Shown: in pieces, positions 53,766 through 62,081 of the stretch
Numbering within the stretch: the first letter of the stretch is position 1
Layout: the number at the start of each line of letters is the position of its first letter
NCBI GenBank assembly: GCA_045595365.1
Contig: JAZOAI010000028.1
Coordinates: 1-64,000 of the forward strand
Length of the DNA: 64,000 bases
Source of the DNA: SIG480 sp045595365
GTDB lineage: Bacteria; Bacillota; Clostridia; Oscillospirales; JAAYXM01
Direction: 5' to 3'
The notes under the pieces: model-generated
Database searches by the model: none
What the model saw: the letters and a program-made list of their open reading frames with translations, nothing else
Told to the model about the DNA's origin: nothing
Made by a program: the position numbers and the translations under genes

Positions 53766-54605
53766 TTATTTATCAATAAACCTTGCAAGCCAACGCTCGC
53801 AAAGATCTATCCATGATGATATATGCAGGTTGAGTCTGTCAGCGTTTGGAGAAATTGTCTCACGCGTGCCGAGCGAAAGCCCGTGTGGCCCATCGGGATA
53901 GATGTGCAGCTCGAACGGAATTTTGGCCTTCTTCATTGCGTTCGCGAAAAGGAGAGAATTCTCAACCGGAACCCCGCCATCTGTCAACGTGTGCCAGATA
54001 AAAGCCGGCGGAGTATGCTCTCCGACAGAGTTTTCAAGCGAACATTTGTAGAGCAACTCTTTTTCCGGGTTCTCACCAAGAAGGTTAGTAAATGAACCCC
54101 GGTGTGCAAATTCTCCGCTTGTTATAACCGGATATGCAAGAATCATACCATTTGGTTTGTTTTCGCCAAACTCAATGCCGAGACTTTCCGTAACAACGCT
54201 TTCGTTCCAGAGCGTTCCAAGCATTGCCGCCATGTGCCCGCCTGCGGAAAAGCCGCAAACAGAAACACAATCCGGCTTCACGTGATATTTTTCGCAATTT
54301 CTTCTGATATATGCAAGTGCTGCGCTCGATTCCAAAAGCTGATTGGGATACTTTGCATCATTTAAATTGGCAGTTGAATAGCGAAGAACAAATGCGTTAT
54401 AGCCACGCGCCACAAACTCAAGCGCAATCGGCTCGCTCTCGCGCTCGCTGACTACGTGGTATCCACCACCAGGACAGATAAGAACACCCGCACGCTTGCG
54501 GCCCGGCTCAATTTCATCAGAGGTTGACCGCACATATGTCGTTAGTGTTGCATCGGTTTTGATGCCAGCAAACACTTCTTTTAAAAATACTTTTTCGTAA
54601 ATCAT
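53766..54605 (-). CDS. alpha/beta-hydrolase, acetyl-xylan-esterase/BD-FAE-like
   Basis: The 279-residue enzyme has the oxyanion segment GVLICPGGGYHVVS, nucleophile elbow GFSAGG (Ser), HTLTDGGVPVENS with the acid, and a C-terminal GPHGLS His. It resembles esterases that remove acetyl or feruloyl groups from plant polysaccharides. No signal peptide is seen, so it would act on imported oligosaccharides. The ATG at 54605 follows GAGGAG; the long open frame upstream is only the shadow of smpB. It lies between smpB and ssrA, 13 nt after smpB, an unusual insertion in that pair. Confidence 0.82.
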   Translation of the reverse strand: MIYEKVFLKEVFAGIKTDATLTTYVRSTSDEIEPGRKRAGVLICPGGGYHVVSERESEPIALEFVARGYNAFVLRYSTANLNDAKYPNQLLESSAALAYIRRNCEKYHVKPDCVSVCGFSAGGHMAAMLGTLWNESVVTESLGIEFGENKPNGMILAYPVITSGEFAHRGSFTNLLGENPEKELLYKCSLENSVGEHTPPAFIWHTLTDGGVPVENSLLFANAMKKAKIPFELHIYPDGPHGLSLGTRETISPNADRLNLHISSWIDLCERWLARFIDK

Positions 54606-54618
54606 TGGCGCTATCTCC

Positions 54619-55092
54619 TCAGAGCCGTTGCTCTTTAATCGCGCGGTCGATTTCGCGCTTTGCGTCGCGCGCGGCGGCGGCATCTCGCTTGTCATGGAGC
54701 TTCTTACCCTTACAAAGGCCGACCTGGACCTTAACGAGCGACCCTTTAAAGTAAAGAGACAGCGGAATAATCGTATATCCCTCCTGCGCTTGCTTCGCGG
54801 CAAGGCGGCGGATTTCGGATTTGTGCATCAGAAGCTTTCTGTTCCGCCTCGGCTCCTTATTAAAGATGTTCCCCTTTTCATATGGGCTTATATGCATACC
54901 GTGAACAATAAGTTCGCCGTCTTTGACCGAACAGAAAGAGTCTTTCAAATTAGCCGCCCCTTGACGGAGAGATTTAACTTCGGTTCCGCACAGAGAAATC
55001 CCCGCTTCAAAAGAGTCTTCAACCGTGTAGTCATGCCAGGCTTTGCGGTTTTTTGCAATCTGGCGAATGGACTTATCTTCCGTACGAAACAC
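54619..55092 (-). CDS. smpB: SsrA-binding protein SmpB
   Basis: The 157-residue protein matches SmpB over its length (IAKNRKAWHDYTVEDSFEAGISLCGTEVKSLR in blocks, HISPYEKGN, RNRKLLMHKSEI, and the basic tail). It binds tmRNA and places it in the ribosome. The start is assigned to the GTG at 55092. A longer ATG frame exists, but the promoter (55117-55145) lies within that extension, so the extra residues cannot be encoded on the main transcript. It is co-oriented with the esterase and ssrA. Confidence 0.93.
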   Translation of the reverse strand: MFRTEDKSIRQIAKNRKAWHDYTVEDSFEAGISLCGTEVKSLRQGAANLKDSFCSVKDGELIVHGMHISPYEKGNIFNKEPRRNRKLLMHKSEIRRLAAKQAQEGYTIIPLSLYFKGSLVKVQVGLCKGKKLHDKRDAAAARDAKREIDRAIKEQRL

Positions 55093-55116
55093 CTCACTTT
55101 CCGAATCTTCGATATA

Positions 55117-55145
55117 ATTATGCCATATGTTTTTGTCGAAGTCAA
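55117..55145 (-). promoter_or_regulatory. promoter of smpB
   Basis: Minus strand: TTGACT (55140-55145), a 17-bp spacer, CATAAT (55117-55122). It decides the GTG start of smpB. Confidence 0.75.
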
Positions 55146-55182
55146 GGAGATTGCGTGTTTCAAAATAATTACAAAATCGCAC

Positions 55183-55211
55183 TTGTCAAAACGCAAAAGA
55201 TGTTGTATAAT
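55183..55211 (+). promoter_or_regulatory. promoter of tRNA-Leu
   Basis: TTGTCA (55183-55188), a 17-bp spacer, TATAAT (55206-55211), 13 nt before the tRNA. Confidence 0.85.
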
Positions 55212-55224
55212 ATTAAAGATATTG

Positions 55225-55310
55225 GCCGGTGTGATGGAATGGCAGACGTGACGGACTCAAAATCCGTTGGTGGCAACACCGTGTGGGTTCAAGTCCCACC
55301 ACCGGCACCA
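55225..55310 (+). tRNA. tRNA-Leu (anticodon CAA)
   Basis: The 86-nt class II tRNA has acceptor stem GCCGGTG/CACCGGC, anticodon arm ACGGA-CTCAAAA-TCCGT with anticodon CAA, a variable arm (TTGGTGGCAACACC region), a GGTTCAAGTCC T-arm and encoded 3' CCA. It reads UUG leucine codons. Confidence 0.95.
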
Positions 55311-55316
55311 GAAAAA

Positions 55317-55343
55317 ACGACAAGTTTCGACTTGTCGTGTTTT
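55317..55343 (+). terminator. terminator of tRNA-Leu
   Basis: An 8-bp stem (ACGACAAG/CTTGTCGT) with a 6-nt loop, A-rich before and GTTTT after. Confidence 0.7.
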
Positions 55344-55344
55344 C

Positions 55345-55515
55345 AGTTATATTTGCCTGCGGCAAGTTATATTCGGCTTGCGCCAAGTGTTATTGTGCTT
55401 CACACAGTTTAATGGCAAATATAATATCACTGAAACCGAAGGTTTCAATATCACTTTTGATTAATCAAAAATATCACTCCAACGAAGTTGGAATATCACT
55501 TGGATAAAAATATCT
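55345..55515. repeat. two-armed array of 9-nt motif alternating with mini-hairpins
   Basis: The right half has AATATCACT at 55423, 55447, 55470 and 55492 (a degenerate AATATCT follows at 55509), spaced by short palindromes such as GAAACC-GAA-GGTTTC, TTGATTAATCAA and CCAAC-GAA-GTTGG. The left half has the complementary-type motif AGTTATATT/AGTGTTATT/AGTTTAAT at 55345, 55365, 55386 and 55406 with mini-hairpins between. An 11-bp inverted repeat TTATATTTGCC/GGCAAATATAA joins the halves. The period is 20-24 nt. No gene is seen in 55311-55660. The function is unknown; it does not look like CRISPR because the spacers are palindromes. Confidence 0.75.
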
Positions 55516-55534
55516 CTTCTGGTCTTTTGATGCG

Positions 55535-55645
55535 GAAGGACTTGAACCCTAAGAAGGTATGTGCGTTCAGAAAACGATTATCAATCGTTTTTGGCACATA
55601 TTTCCGACGACCTAAAACGTAAGAGGACACCGCGAGGTGTCCTCT
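55535..55645 (+). repeat. dispersed intergenic repeat, second copy
   Basis: The order is GATGCGGAAGGACTTGAACCC, GGTATGTGCG, AAAACGATTATCAATCGTTTT (55571-55591), CGACGACC and the AGAGGACACC-GCGA-GGTGTCCTCT hairpin (55622-55645). A diverged copy in the opposite orientation lies at 22555-22681. The hairpin may double as terminator for the HTH gene on the minus strand. Confidence 0.65.
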
Positions 55646-55660
55646 CTTATTACATTCCGT

Positions 55661-55864
55661 TTATTGTTCCTTGATATATTCCGCGATGTCTGAAAGAGTG
55701 CAATTCAAAGCTTCGCAAAGCCTGTTAAGCGTCTTCGTTTCGATATTCTCATTTGCTTTTAATCTGCGAATTGTTTTGCTGTCGATACCACATTTTTCGC
55801 GAAGCATGTACGTGGAGACCCCTTTTCGATTCATTGTTTCCCATAACTTGTCAAAAACTATCAT
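55661..55864 (-). CDS. small Cro/CI-family HTH regulator
   Basis: The 67-residue protein is essentially one helix-turn-helix domain of the XRE/HTH_26 type (MLREKCGIDSKTIRRLK, then TKTLNRLCEALNCTLSDI). It would bind DNA as a dimer, possibly its own promoter. I chose the ATG at 55864 after GGAGGGG; the long upstream frame is not supported. Two similar AT/C-rich sites in opposite orientation lie just upstream (55887-55936). Confidence 0.82.
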   Translation of the reverse strand: MIVFDKLWETMNRKGVSTYMLREKCGIDSKTIRRLKANENIETKTLNRLCEALNCTLSDIAEYIKEQ

Positions 55865-55886
55865 AGCCACCCCTCCTTGACAAGTT

Positions 55887-55936
55887 ATATTATGGGGGTT
55901 ATAATCTAAAATATTAAGGGGATATAATCCCCATAC
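55887..55936. promoter_or_regulatory. promoter/operator region of the HTH gene
   Basis: TTATAACCCCCATAAT on the minus strand and TATAATCCCCATAC on the plus strand form an imperfect inverted pair around AATATTTTA. The first overlaps the likely -10. It is a candidate autoregulatory operator. Confidence 0.4.
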
Positions 55937-55998
55937 AAAGAAGGGGTAAGTCAATATTGCTGAATAAACTTCTGAAAACTCTCCTTTTGAGCATACAA

Positions 55999-56026
55999 AA
56001 AGCGCGTTGCTTTCGCAACGCGCTTT
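55999..56026 (-). terminator. terminator of gap
   Basis: A perfect 12-bp stem AAAGCGCGTTGC/GCAACGCGCTTT with a 4-nt loop, and T5 on the minus strand. Confidence 0.9.
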
Positions 56027-56036
56027 AAAGCTTTTC

Positions 56037-57047
56037 TTACTTGTGGTCAACAGAGTACATGTGCTTGATAAGCTCAAGAACCTTGTTGGAGTAACCGATT
56101 TCGTTGTCGTACCATGAAACGACCTTAACGAATGTATCTGTAAGAGCGATACCTGCACCCTTATCGAAGATAGATGTGCGTGTATCTCCGAGGAAGTCAG
56201 AAGAAACAACAGCTTCTTCTGTGTATCCGAGGATGCCCTTAAGCTCGCCTTCGCTTGCAGCCTTCATAGCAGCGCAGATTTCGTCATACTTAGCCGGCTT
56301 TGCGAGGTTGACTGTGAGGTCAACAACAGAAACGTCAAGAGTCGGAACGCGCATTGACATACCTGTGAGCTTGCCGTTGAGTGACGGGATAACCTTACCA
56401 ACAGCCTTTGCAGCACCTGTTGAAGACGGGATGATGTTGCCGCTTGCAGCACGGCCGCCTCTCCAGTCCTTGAGTGACGGGCCGTCAACTGTCTTCTGTG
56501 TAGCAGTAGCAGAGTGAACAGTTGTCATAAGGCCGTCTGTGATGCCCCAGTTGTCGTTAAGAACCTTAGCGATCGGAGCGAGGCAGTTTGTTGTGCAGGA
56601 AGCGTTGGAAACAAAGTCCATATCAGTTGTGTATGTGTCGTTGTTAACGCCCATAACGAACATCGGAGTGTCGTCCTTAGACGGAGCAGACATAACAACC
56701 TTCTTTGCGCCTGCCTTGAGGTGGCCTTCAGCCTTTTCCTTTGTGAGGAAGAGGCCTGTGGACTCTACGACATACTCAGCGCCGAGCTTGCCCCACGGGA
56801 GGTTTGCCGGATCGCGCTCTGCAGAGATCGGAATCTCCTTGCCGTTAACGATGATAGAGTTTTCTGTAGAATCAACAGTGCCTTCAAAGTGGCCATGCAT
56901 TGTGTCATACTTGAGCATATATGCCAAATAATCTGCCGGGCAGAGGTCATTGATGCCTACAACTTCGATTTCGGGATGGTTAATGCTTGCGCGGAAAACC
57001 ATACGACCGATACGGCCGAAGCCATTGATACCGATTTTGATACTCAT
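56037..57047 (-). CDS. gap: glyceraldehyde-3-phosphate dehydrogenase
   Basis: The 336-residue type I GAPDH has NAD-binding GINGFGRIGR, active-site NASCTTNCLAP with the catalytic Cys, the partner His in TVHSATATQ, and the C-terminal WYDNEIGYSNKVL. It makes 1,3-bisphosphoglycerate in glycolysis. It has an AGGAGG ribosome site, a consensus promoter and a perfect terminator, and so is an independent, highly expressed gene. Confidence 0.97.
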   Translation of the reverse strand: MSIKIGINGFGRIGRMVFRASINHPEIEVVGINDLCPADYLAYMLKYDTMHGHFEGTVDSTENSIIVNGKEIPISAERDPANLPWGKLGAEYVVESTGLFLTKEKAEGHLKAGAKKVVMSAPSKDDTPMFVMGVNNDTYTTDMDFVSNASCTTNCLAPIAKVLNDNWGITDGLMTTVHSATATQKTVDGPSLKDWRGGRAASGNIIPSSTGAAKAVGKVIPSLNGKLTGMSMRVPTLDVSVVDLTVNLAKPAKYDEICAAMKAASEGELKGILGYTEEAVVSSDFLGDTRTSIFDKGAGIALTDTFVKVVSWYDNEIGYSNKVLELIKHMYSVDHK

Positions 57048-57081
57048 TGTGATTTCCTCCTAAAATTTTTCATATGCTACT

Positions 57082-57110
57082 ATTATAAACGATTTATTTC
57101 AAATTTACAA
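57082..57110 (-). promoter_or_regulatory. promoter of gap
   Basis: Minus strand: TTGTAA (57105-57110), a 17-bp spacer, TATAAT (57082-57087). Confidence 0.8.
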
Positions 57111-57185
57111 CTGTCTTTTTTGAAAATATTAGCAAAAATATGCAGAATTTTTTGTGTAAATGGTATAAAAAAGCGACACGACGGA

Positions 57186-58124
57186 TTATTTGAAGGCCTC
57201 AGGGTGGAATTCTTTTGCCAACTTTTCAACGGAATATGCCATTCTTGCCCCGGGGAGAACGCTCTCAAGCGTTATTGTTGCAAATCGCTTTTCTTTCACG
57301 CAGTCAAGGCGCGAAAGTGTTGGGTTTGAGCATATTTCTGCAATTTTCGCTTTCACCGAAGGAGAATCATAATCGTGAATCAGGATTATGTCAGGATTTC
57401 TCACAAGAACTTCCTCGTAGCTCACCGTGACCCACTGTTTGTCACGGATATCCGAAAAAATATTTTCGCCGCCTGCAAGCTCTATCAGTCTCGTTTCAAA
57501 ATTTTCGCCGGAACACGTGAAAACTCCGTCGTTTCCGCTATCGTACACAAGAACCTTCACCGTTTTTTTCCCGGAAAGCTTCTCTGCGACGGAACCTATG
57601 CGCGCCTTCTGGTCATTTATAAAGCTTTCGGCCTTTTCTTCAACACGAAAAATCTTTCCGATGTCAGATATTTCCTTATACTGCTCCTCTATTGTCATCG
57701 CGGAATTTACATACACATTCATCCCGAATTTCTCAGCTTCTTCAATGTTGCAGCCCGCATCGCCAATTTCCCAGTCTATTGCGTAGATAAAATCCGCGCC
57801 GCTTGAAAGGATCCTCTCGCGGGTCGCTGAAGCATAGTTGAGCTCGGGAATTGAATTCACCGCCTCTGCATATTCCGGAAGCGGCCCTCGGCTGTGGTTT
57901 ATGAGTGAGCGACCGCATACCTTATCAGAAAGCCCGAGGGCTGCAAAAAGCTCCGTACAATTAGGGCCGAGAGTCAGCACCCGCTCGGGAACCGCAGAAA
58001 TTTCGACTTCCCTTCCGTAGTTTGAAACAACAAGCGCGCCCGGTGGGGCAACCTCAGATAAAGAAACGTTGCTGCAAGCACCGAAAAGCACACACATAAG
58101 AGCAAGCAAAACTATTTTCTTCAT
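57186..58124 (-). CDS. ABC transporter substrate-binding lipoprotein (iron-siderophore/corrinoid type)
   Basis: The 312-residue lipoprotein has signal MKKIVLLALMCVLFGAC (lipobox Cys17). A helical-backbone metal-receptor fold of the BtuF/FecB class follows: SNYGREVEISAVPERVLTLGPNCTELFAALG in blocks, and the NPDIILIHDYDS region. It captures an iron chelate or corrinoid outside the membrane. It is the last of a permease-ATPase-receptor operon, 3 nt after the ATPase gene. Confidence 0.88.
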   Translation of the reverse strand: MKKIVLLALMCVLFGACSNVSLSEVAPPGALVVSNYGREVEISAVPERVLTLGPNCTELFAALGLSDKVCGRSLINHSRGPLPEYAEAVNSIPELNYASATRERILSSGADFIYAIDWEIGDAGCNIEEAEKFGMNVYVNSAMTIEEQYKEISDIGKIFRVEEKAESFINDQKARIGSVAEKLSGKKTVKVLVYDSGNDGVFTCSGENFETRLIELAGGENIFSDIRDKQWVTVSYEEVLVRNPDIILIHDYDSPSVKAKIAEICSNPTLSRLDCVKEKRFATITLESVLPGARMAYSVEKLAKEFHPEAFK

Positions 58125-58127
58125 AGT

Positions 58128-58910
58128 TTACATCCCCTTTCTTGAATATCCGCTGAAATACGAAATTGCCAGCTTTCCGTTTTCGGAGTTTTTCGAAACC
58201 ATTGAGTGAACCCCGAATATGTCTAGTATATTCTCCTTTGTCAGCACCTCTTCAGGGGTCCCTGAAAGCACAATTCCCCCCTCCTTCATAACATAGAGCC
58301 TGTCGCAGTAGAGGGCAGCGAGGTTTAAGTCGTGCATAGCGGATAAAACCGTTATATTAAGCCTTTTTATAAAATCAAATATTTCAAGCTGGTAGCTTAT
58401 ATCAAGATGATTGGTTGGTTCGTCAAGAATAAAAAAGTCGCTCTCCTGGGCAACTGCGCGGGCAAGCAGAACGCGCTGCTTTTCTCCGCCTGAGAGGCTC
58501 ATAAAGCTTCTCTCCCCCATTTCCTCCATGCCGAGGTGTTCAAGCGCGTGGTGAATCATATGCTTATCATCGAAGGTATCCGGCTCAAAGAGGCGTTTAT
58601 GCGGAGTTCTTCCCATCGCGACTATCTCGGACACTGAAAAATCAAACGGAACTTCGTTCTCCTGCCCGACTACCGCCATTTTAAGCGAAACTTCGCGGTT
58701 TGACAGCTTGCGAATGGGCTTTCCGTCAAGAAATATTTCTCCCGATGAAGGAGTGAGGGCGCGGTAAACGTTTTTGAGAACGGTTGTTTTCCCTGAACCG
58801 TTCGGGCCTATTATCCCGACAAATTCTCCGTTTTGGACATCAAGGCTTATGTTTTTTACCGTACTTTTGTTGTCGTAGGAAAAGCTGAGATTTTCTATCT
58901 TTAGCTTCAT
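58128..58910 (-). CDS. ABC transporter ATP-binding protein (FecE/BtuD type)
   Basis: The 260-residue ATPase has Walker A GPNGSGKTT, Q-loop VVGQE, signature LSGGEKQRVLLARA, Walker B FFILDEPTNHLD and an H-loop MHDLNLA. It powers the adjacent permease. Its ATG overlaps the permease stop by 4 bases (ATGA), showing coupling. Confidence 0.95.
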   Translation of the reverse strand: MKLKIENLSFSYDNKSTVKNISLDVQNGEFVGIIGPNGSGKTTVLKNVYRALTPSSGEIFLDGKPIRKLSNREVSLKMAVVGQENEVPFDFSVSEIVAMGRTPHKRLFEPDTFDDKHMIHHALEHLGMEEMGERSFMSLSGGEKQRVLLARAVAQESDFFILDEPTNHLDISYQLEIFDFIKRLNITVLSAMHDLNLAALYCDRLYVMKEGGIVLSGTPEEVLTKENILDIFGVHSMVSKNSENGKLAISYFSGYSRKGM

Positions 58911-59980
58911 CTCATTCTCCCTTCCCTTCCGTTTCTTTTGAGCATGATTATAAACACAGGCCCGCCTATTACTGCCGTGAGAACGCCAACCGGAAGCTCC
59001 TCCGGAGAAACAAGCATACGTGCCGCGACATCAGCCCACACGACAAATATGCCGCCGAGAAGAGCGGATACCGGGAGAAGGCGCCTGTGGTCACTGCCGA
59101 CAAGCAGCCGTGCAAGATGTGGCATCATAAGCCCCACAAAGCCGATGCTTCCGCTTACCGAAACGCAAGCCCCCGCAATTACAGATGCACAAAGAATAAG
59201 CTGTTTCTGCAGACTTTTTACATTAACGCCGAGCGTAATTGCAGACGACTCTCCGAGCAGGAGCGCATTGAGGCCTCTGTAATTAATCAGAAGAAACACT
59301 ACGGACAAAATAAGAACCGCCGTCGGAAGCGTGAGATATTCCCACCTCGCCCCGGCAAGGCTTCCCGACATCCAGAACTCCGCGTTGTGAAGCCCGAGAG
59401 AGTTCGGAGAGGAGAGCTTTATTATGCTTGTGATTCCGTCCATTATCATAGAAACGGCAACGCCCGAAAGCAAAAGCCAGGTTATGTTGATTCTGCCGCT
59501 CGTGCGCGAAATGATGTATACTGCAATAATTGTTACCGCCGCGCCTAAAAATGCGCTTATTGAAAGCGAGTATATCCCGAAAAAGGAGAATGCCCCGAAA
59601 AGCATCCCGAAGGTTGCAAATGCGCTCGCTCCGGAGGAAACGCCGAGAATAAACGGGTCTGCTAGCTTATTTCTTACAAGCGCCTGCATTGCAACTCCGC
59701 AGACAGAAAGAGACGCCCCGACCACAAAGCCCAAAAGAGCGCGAGGCAGGCGCAGATGTAAAACTATGTTCCGGGTGACCTCATTCCATTCCCCGGGGAT
59801 GAGTTCCCCAATAAAAGGAAGTTTCGAGAGCAGGATTCCGAGTGTCGCCCCGGGTGACACGGAAACAGGGCCGATTCCACTTGCGATTATCACCGAAACA
59901 ACTGCCGAAAGCGCAAGCAAGGCTAAAACTCCTGCCGTATTTTTCCCTTCTCTTTTTAATTTCTTTCCTTTTTTCATCAT
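58907..59980 (-). CDS. ABC transporter permease, FecCD/BtuC family
   Basis: The 357-residue membrane protein has about ten hydrophobic segments and FecCD motifs (RLPRALLGFVVGASLSVCGVAMQ region, DPFILGVSSGASAFA, GFVGLMMPHLAR). It forms the channel for iron-chelate or corrinoid uptake. I chose ATG 59980 after TGGAG. Only 72 nt separate it from uxuA, most of it a hairpin, so its promoter is unclear and it may be read through from uxuA. Confidence 0.93.
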   Translation of the reverse strand: MMKKGKKLKREGKNTAGVLALLALSAVVSVIIASGIGPVSVSPGATLGILLSKLPFIGELIPGEWNEVTRNIVLHLRLPRALLGFVVGASLSVCGVAMQALVRNKLADPFILGVSSGASAFATFGMLFGAFSFFGIYSLSISAFLGAAVTIIAVYIISRTSGRINITWLLLSGVAVSMIMDGITSIIKLSSPNSLGLHNAEFWMSGSLAGARWEYLTLPTAVLILSVVFLLINYRGLNALLLGESSAITLGVNVKSLQKQLILCASVIAGACVSVSGSIGFVGLMMPHLARLLVGSDHRRLLPVSALLGGIFVVWADVAARMLVSPEELPVGVLTAVIGGPVFIIMLKRNGREGRMR

Positions 59981-60007
59981 TCCAACTCCAGGTATGATAA
60001 TAAATTT

Positions 60008-60041
60008 CAACTAAAGGCGCAGAAATCTGCGCCTTTAGTTG
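60008..60041 (-). terminator. hairpin between uxuA and the ABC operon
   Basis: A perfect 15-bp stem CAACTAAAGGCGCAG/CTGCGCCTTTAGTTG with a 4-nt loop, with a poor T run. It is a terminator of uxuA or a leader structure of the ABC operon. Confidence 0.7.
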
Positions 60042-60051
60042 CATACATAAT

Positions 60052-61137
60052 CTATTTAATTCCCTTTATTCTGTCAAGCGTATCCCAGATGCCGTGCATA
60101 TACATAATGCCAAGTGCGCGGTCATAGAGGCCGTACCCCGGTCGGACCTTACCCGGGCCTTCATCCCAGAGATGTCTGCCGTGGTCAGGGCGGATATACC
60201 CATCAAATCCGCAGTCGTGATATGCCTTTACTATCTCAAGGATTCCCGTGTCCCCATCGCAATCGCGGTGAGATGCCTCGGAGAAGTCGCCGTTCGGGAA
60301 GTTCTTGACGTTTCTGATATGAGCAAATGCGATTCTGTCGCAGTGCTTGCGCACAATGTCTGCAACGTTGTTGTTCGGGTTTGCACCGAGAGAGCCCGAG
60401 CAGAGGGTGAGGCAGTTGTATGGGTCGTCAACCATCTTGAGGAAACGGTCGATGTTTTCTTCATTGATGAGAAGACGCGGAATTCCGAAAATATCCCATG
60501 GTGGATCGTCCATATGGATAGCCATTTTGACATCGCACTCATGGCAGGTGGGCATAATAGCCTCAAGGAAGTACTTAAGGTTTGCCCAGAGCTTTTCGTG
60601 GGTGATGCCTTCATATGCCTTGAAGAGTTCATCAAGCTTTGCCATTCTCTCAGGCTCCCAGCCCGGGAAGGACATATTATACTTCTCGGTAAAGCCGAGG
60701 ATATAATCGGCCATGGCCTTGTAGTCGTCCTGAATCATTCCCTTTTCATAGAAAAGAGCAGTTGAGCCGTCGCCGACCTCATGGAAAAGATTGCTTCTTG
60801 TCCAGTCAAAAATGGGCATGAAATTATAGCAGATTACCTTTACGCCGAATTTTGCGACGTTGCGGATGCACTGCTTGTAGTTTTCTATGTATTTATCTCT
60901 TGTGGGAAGACCTATCTTGATGTCATCGTGGACATTGATAGACTCGATAACATCCATATTGAAGCCGTATTCATCAAGCTGGCGCTTGACCTCGGCAATC
61001 TCCTCTTCTTCCCATATCTCTCCCGGCATTTTGTGATGAAGAGCCCATACTATTCCATCAACGCCCGGAATCTGCTTGATATCAGAAAGGCTTATATTGT
61101 CGTTTCCCTTTCCGTACCAGCGAAATGTCATTTTCAT
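60052..61137 (-). CDS. uxuA: mannonate dehydratase
   Basis: The 361-residue enzyme matches UxuA: RWYGKGNDNISLSDIKQIPG, VWALHH, the metal-ligand region THGH-like HMDDPPWDIFG, LTLCSGSLGANPNN, HIRNVK and RPDHGRHLWDE. It converts D-mannonate to 2-keto-3-deoxygluconate in glucuronate breakdown. I chose the ATG at 61137, 5 nt after AAAGGGGTGG. Its promoter is at 61167-61195. No uxaC or uxuB neighbour is present. Confidence 0.95.
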   Translation of the reverse strand: MKMTFRWYGKGNDNISLSDIKQIPGVDGIVWALHHKMPGEIWEEEEIAEVKRQLDEYGFNMDVIESINVHDDIKIGLPTRDKYIENYKQCIRNVAKFGVKVICYNFMPIFDWTRSNLFHEVGDGSTALFYEKGMIQDDYKAMADYILGFTEKYNMSFPGWEPERMAKLDELFKAYEGITHEKLWANLKYFLEAIMPTCHECDVKMAIHMDDPPWDIFGIPRLLINEENIDRFLKMVDDPYNCLTLCSGSLGANPNNNVADIVRKHCDRIAFAHIRNVKNFPNGDFSEASHRDCDGDTGILEIVKAYHDCGFDGYIRPDHGRHLWDEGPGKVRPGYGLYDRALGIMYMHGIWDTLDRIKGIK

Positions 61138-61166
61138 AATTACCACCCCTTTATCTGTGTTCCTTT

Positions 61167-61195
61167 ATATTACCATAAATTTGCAAAGTATGCAA
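61167..61195 (-). promoter_or_regulatory. promoter of uxuA
   Basis: Minus strand: TTGCAT (61190-61195), a 17-bp spacer, TAATAT (61167-61172). Confidence 0.65.
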
Positions 61196-61212
61196 TGACC
61201 TCTTTTTGATTT

Positions 61213-62055
61213 TTAGCTCCGCGGAAGCACAAATTTGCGTTCGCGCCGCGCGGAGACTTTCACTTCCTTCCCCGTTACGGGGTGTATAAAGCCCAATGTC
61301 GCGGCGTGAAGCCCGAGCCTGCCTATCGGATTTTTAGTGCTGCCGTATTTTTTATCCCCGACAACGGGATGGCCAAGCTCTTTCATATGCACACGAATCT
61401 GGTTTTTTCGACCCGTAAGAAGCTTTAGGCGCACGAGCGAAAAATCCCCTGACTCATGCAAAACCTCATAGTCCGTAATCGCGCGCTTCCCCGCTTTTGC
61501 GGAATACATAACGTGGACTGAGTTTTCAGCAATAAGCGAGTCACACCGCCCTGATTTTTCTTCAAATATGCCTTCGCATATCGCCGTATATTCGCGCAGC
61601 GTCACTCTCTCGTTCCAATTCTCCTGCATCATATCGCGTATCTCGCGGCTTTTGGCAAAAAGGAGAACTCCCGATGTTTCCCGATCAAGGCGGTGGAGGA
61701 CATATACCTCGCCCCGCCTGTGTTCTGAAAGCAGTGCATAGGCTGTTCTGATTTTCTCACCGTCAGTCGCAACTGTCAGAAGCTTTGCAGGCTTATTGAC
61801 TGCGACAAAATAATCGTCTTCATATATAATTTCTATGCCACGCACCTTGACGCTGCCCTCAGACATTGATATTTTGACGATGTCCCCCGCATTTATCTGG
61901 TGGTCAAATTTCGTTGTCACAGTTCCGTTTACGGAAATCTGGCGGTGTTCAAGGTATGATTTCACCTTCCCGCGCGGTGTTTTTTTCAGCTCACCATATA
62001 AAAACGCTAAAAGTGCGGCAGACTCTCTTGCCGTAAGAACTATGTCCTTTTTCAT
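61213..62055 (-). CDS. RluA-family pseudouridine synthase
   Basis: The 280-residue protein has an N-terminal S4 RNA-binding domain (KVKSYLEHRQISVNGT) and the RluA catalytic domain with HRLDRETSG (catalytic Asp), RKNQIRVHM and GDKKYG motifs. It isomerises uridines in rRNA or tRNA; the site is not readable. It is the third gene of an aroC-pheA-rluA run, 26 nt after pheA. Confidence 0.9.
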   Translation of the reverse strand: MKKDIVLTARESAALLAFLYGELKKTPRGKVKSYLEHRQISVNGTVTTKFDHQINAGDIVKISMSEGSVKVRGIEIIYEDDYFVAVNKPAKLLTVATDGEKIRTAYALLSEHRRGEVYVLHRLDRETSGVLLFAKSREIRDMMQENWNERVTLREYTAICEGIFEEKSGRCDSLIAENSVHVMYSAKAGKRAITDYEVLHESGDFSLVRLKLLTGRKNQIRVHMKELGHPVVGDKKYGSTKNPIGRLGLHAATLGFIHPVTGKEVKVSARRERKFVLPRS

Positions 62056-62081
62056 AAAAAACAATCCCGATTCTTTATTTT

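Noticed and set aside
54606..54803. 66-codon N-terminal extension of the esterase
   Set aside because: It is an alternative frame over the 3' end of smpB with basic, unstructured residues; a clear GAGGAG site marks the ATG at 54605.
55093..55182. 30-codon N-terminal extension of SmpB
   Set aside because: The promoter lies inside it and SmpB homologues do not have it; the GTG at 55092 is preferred.
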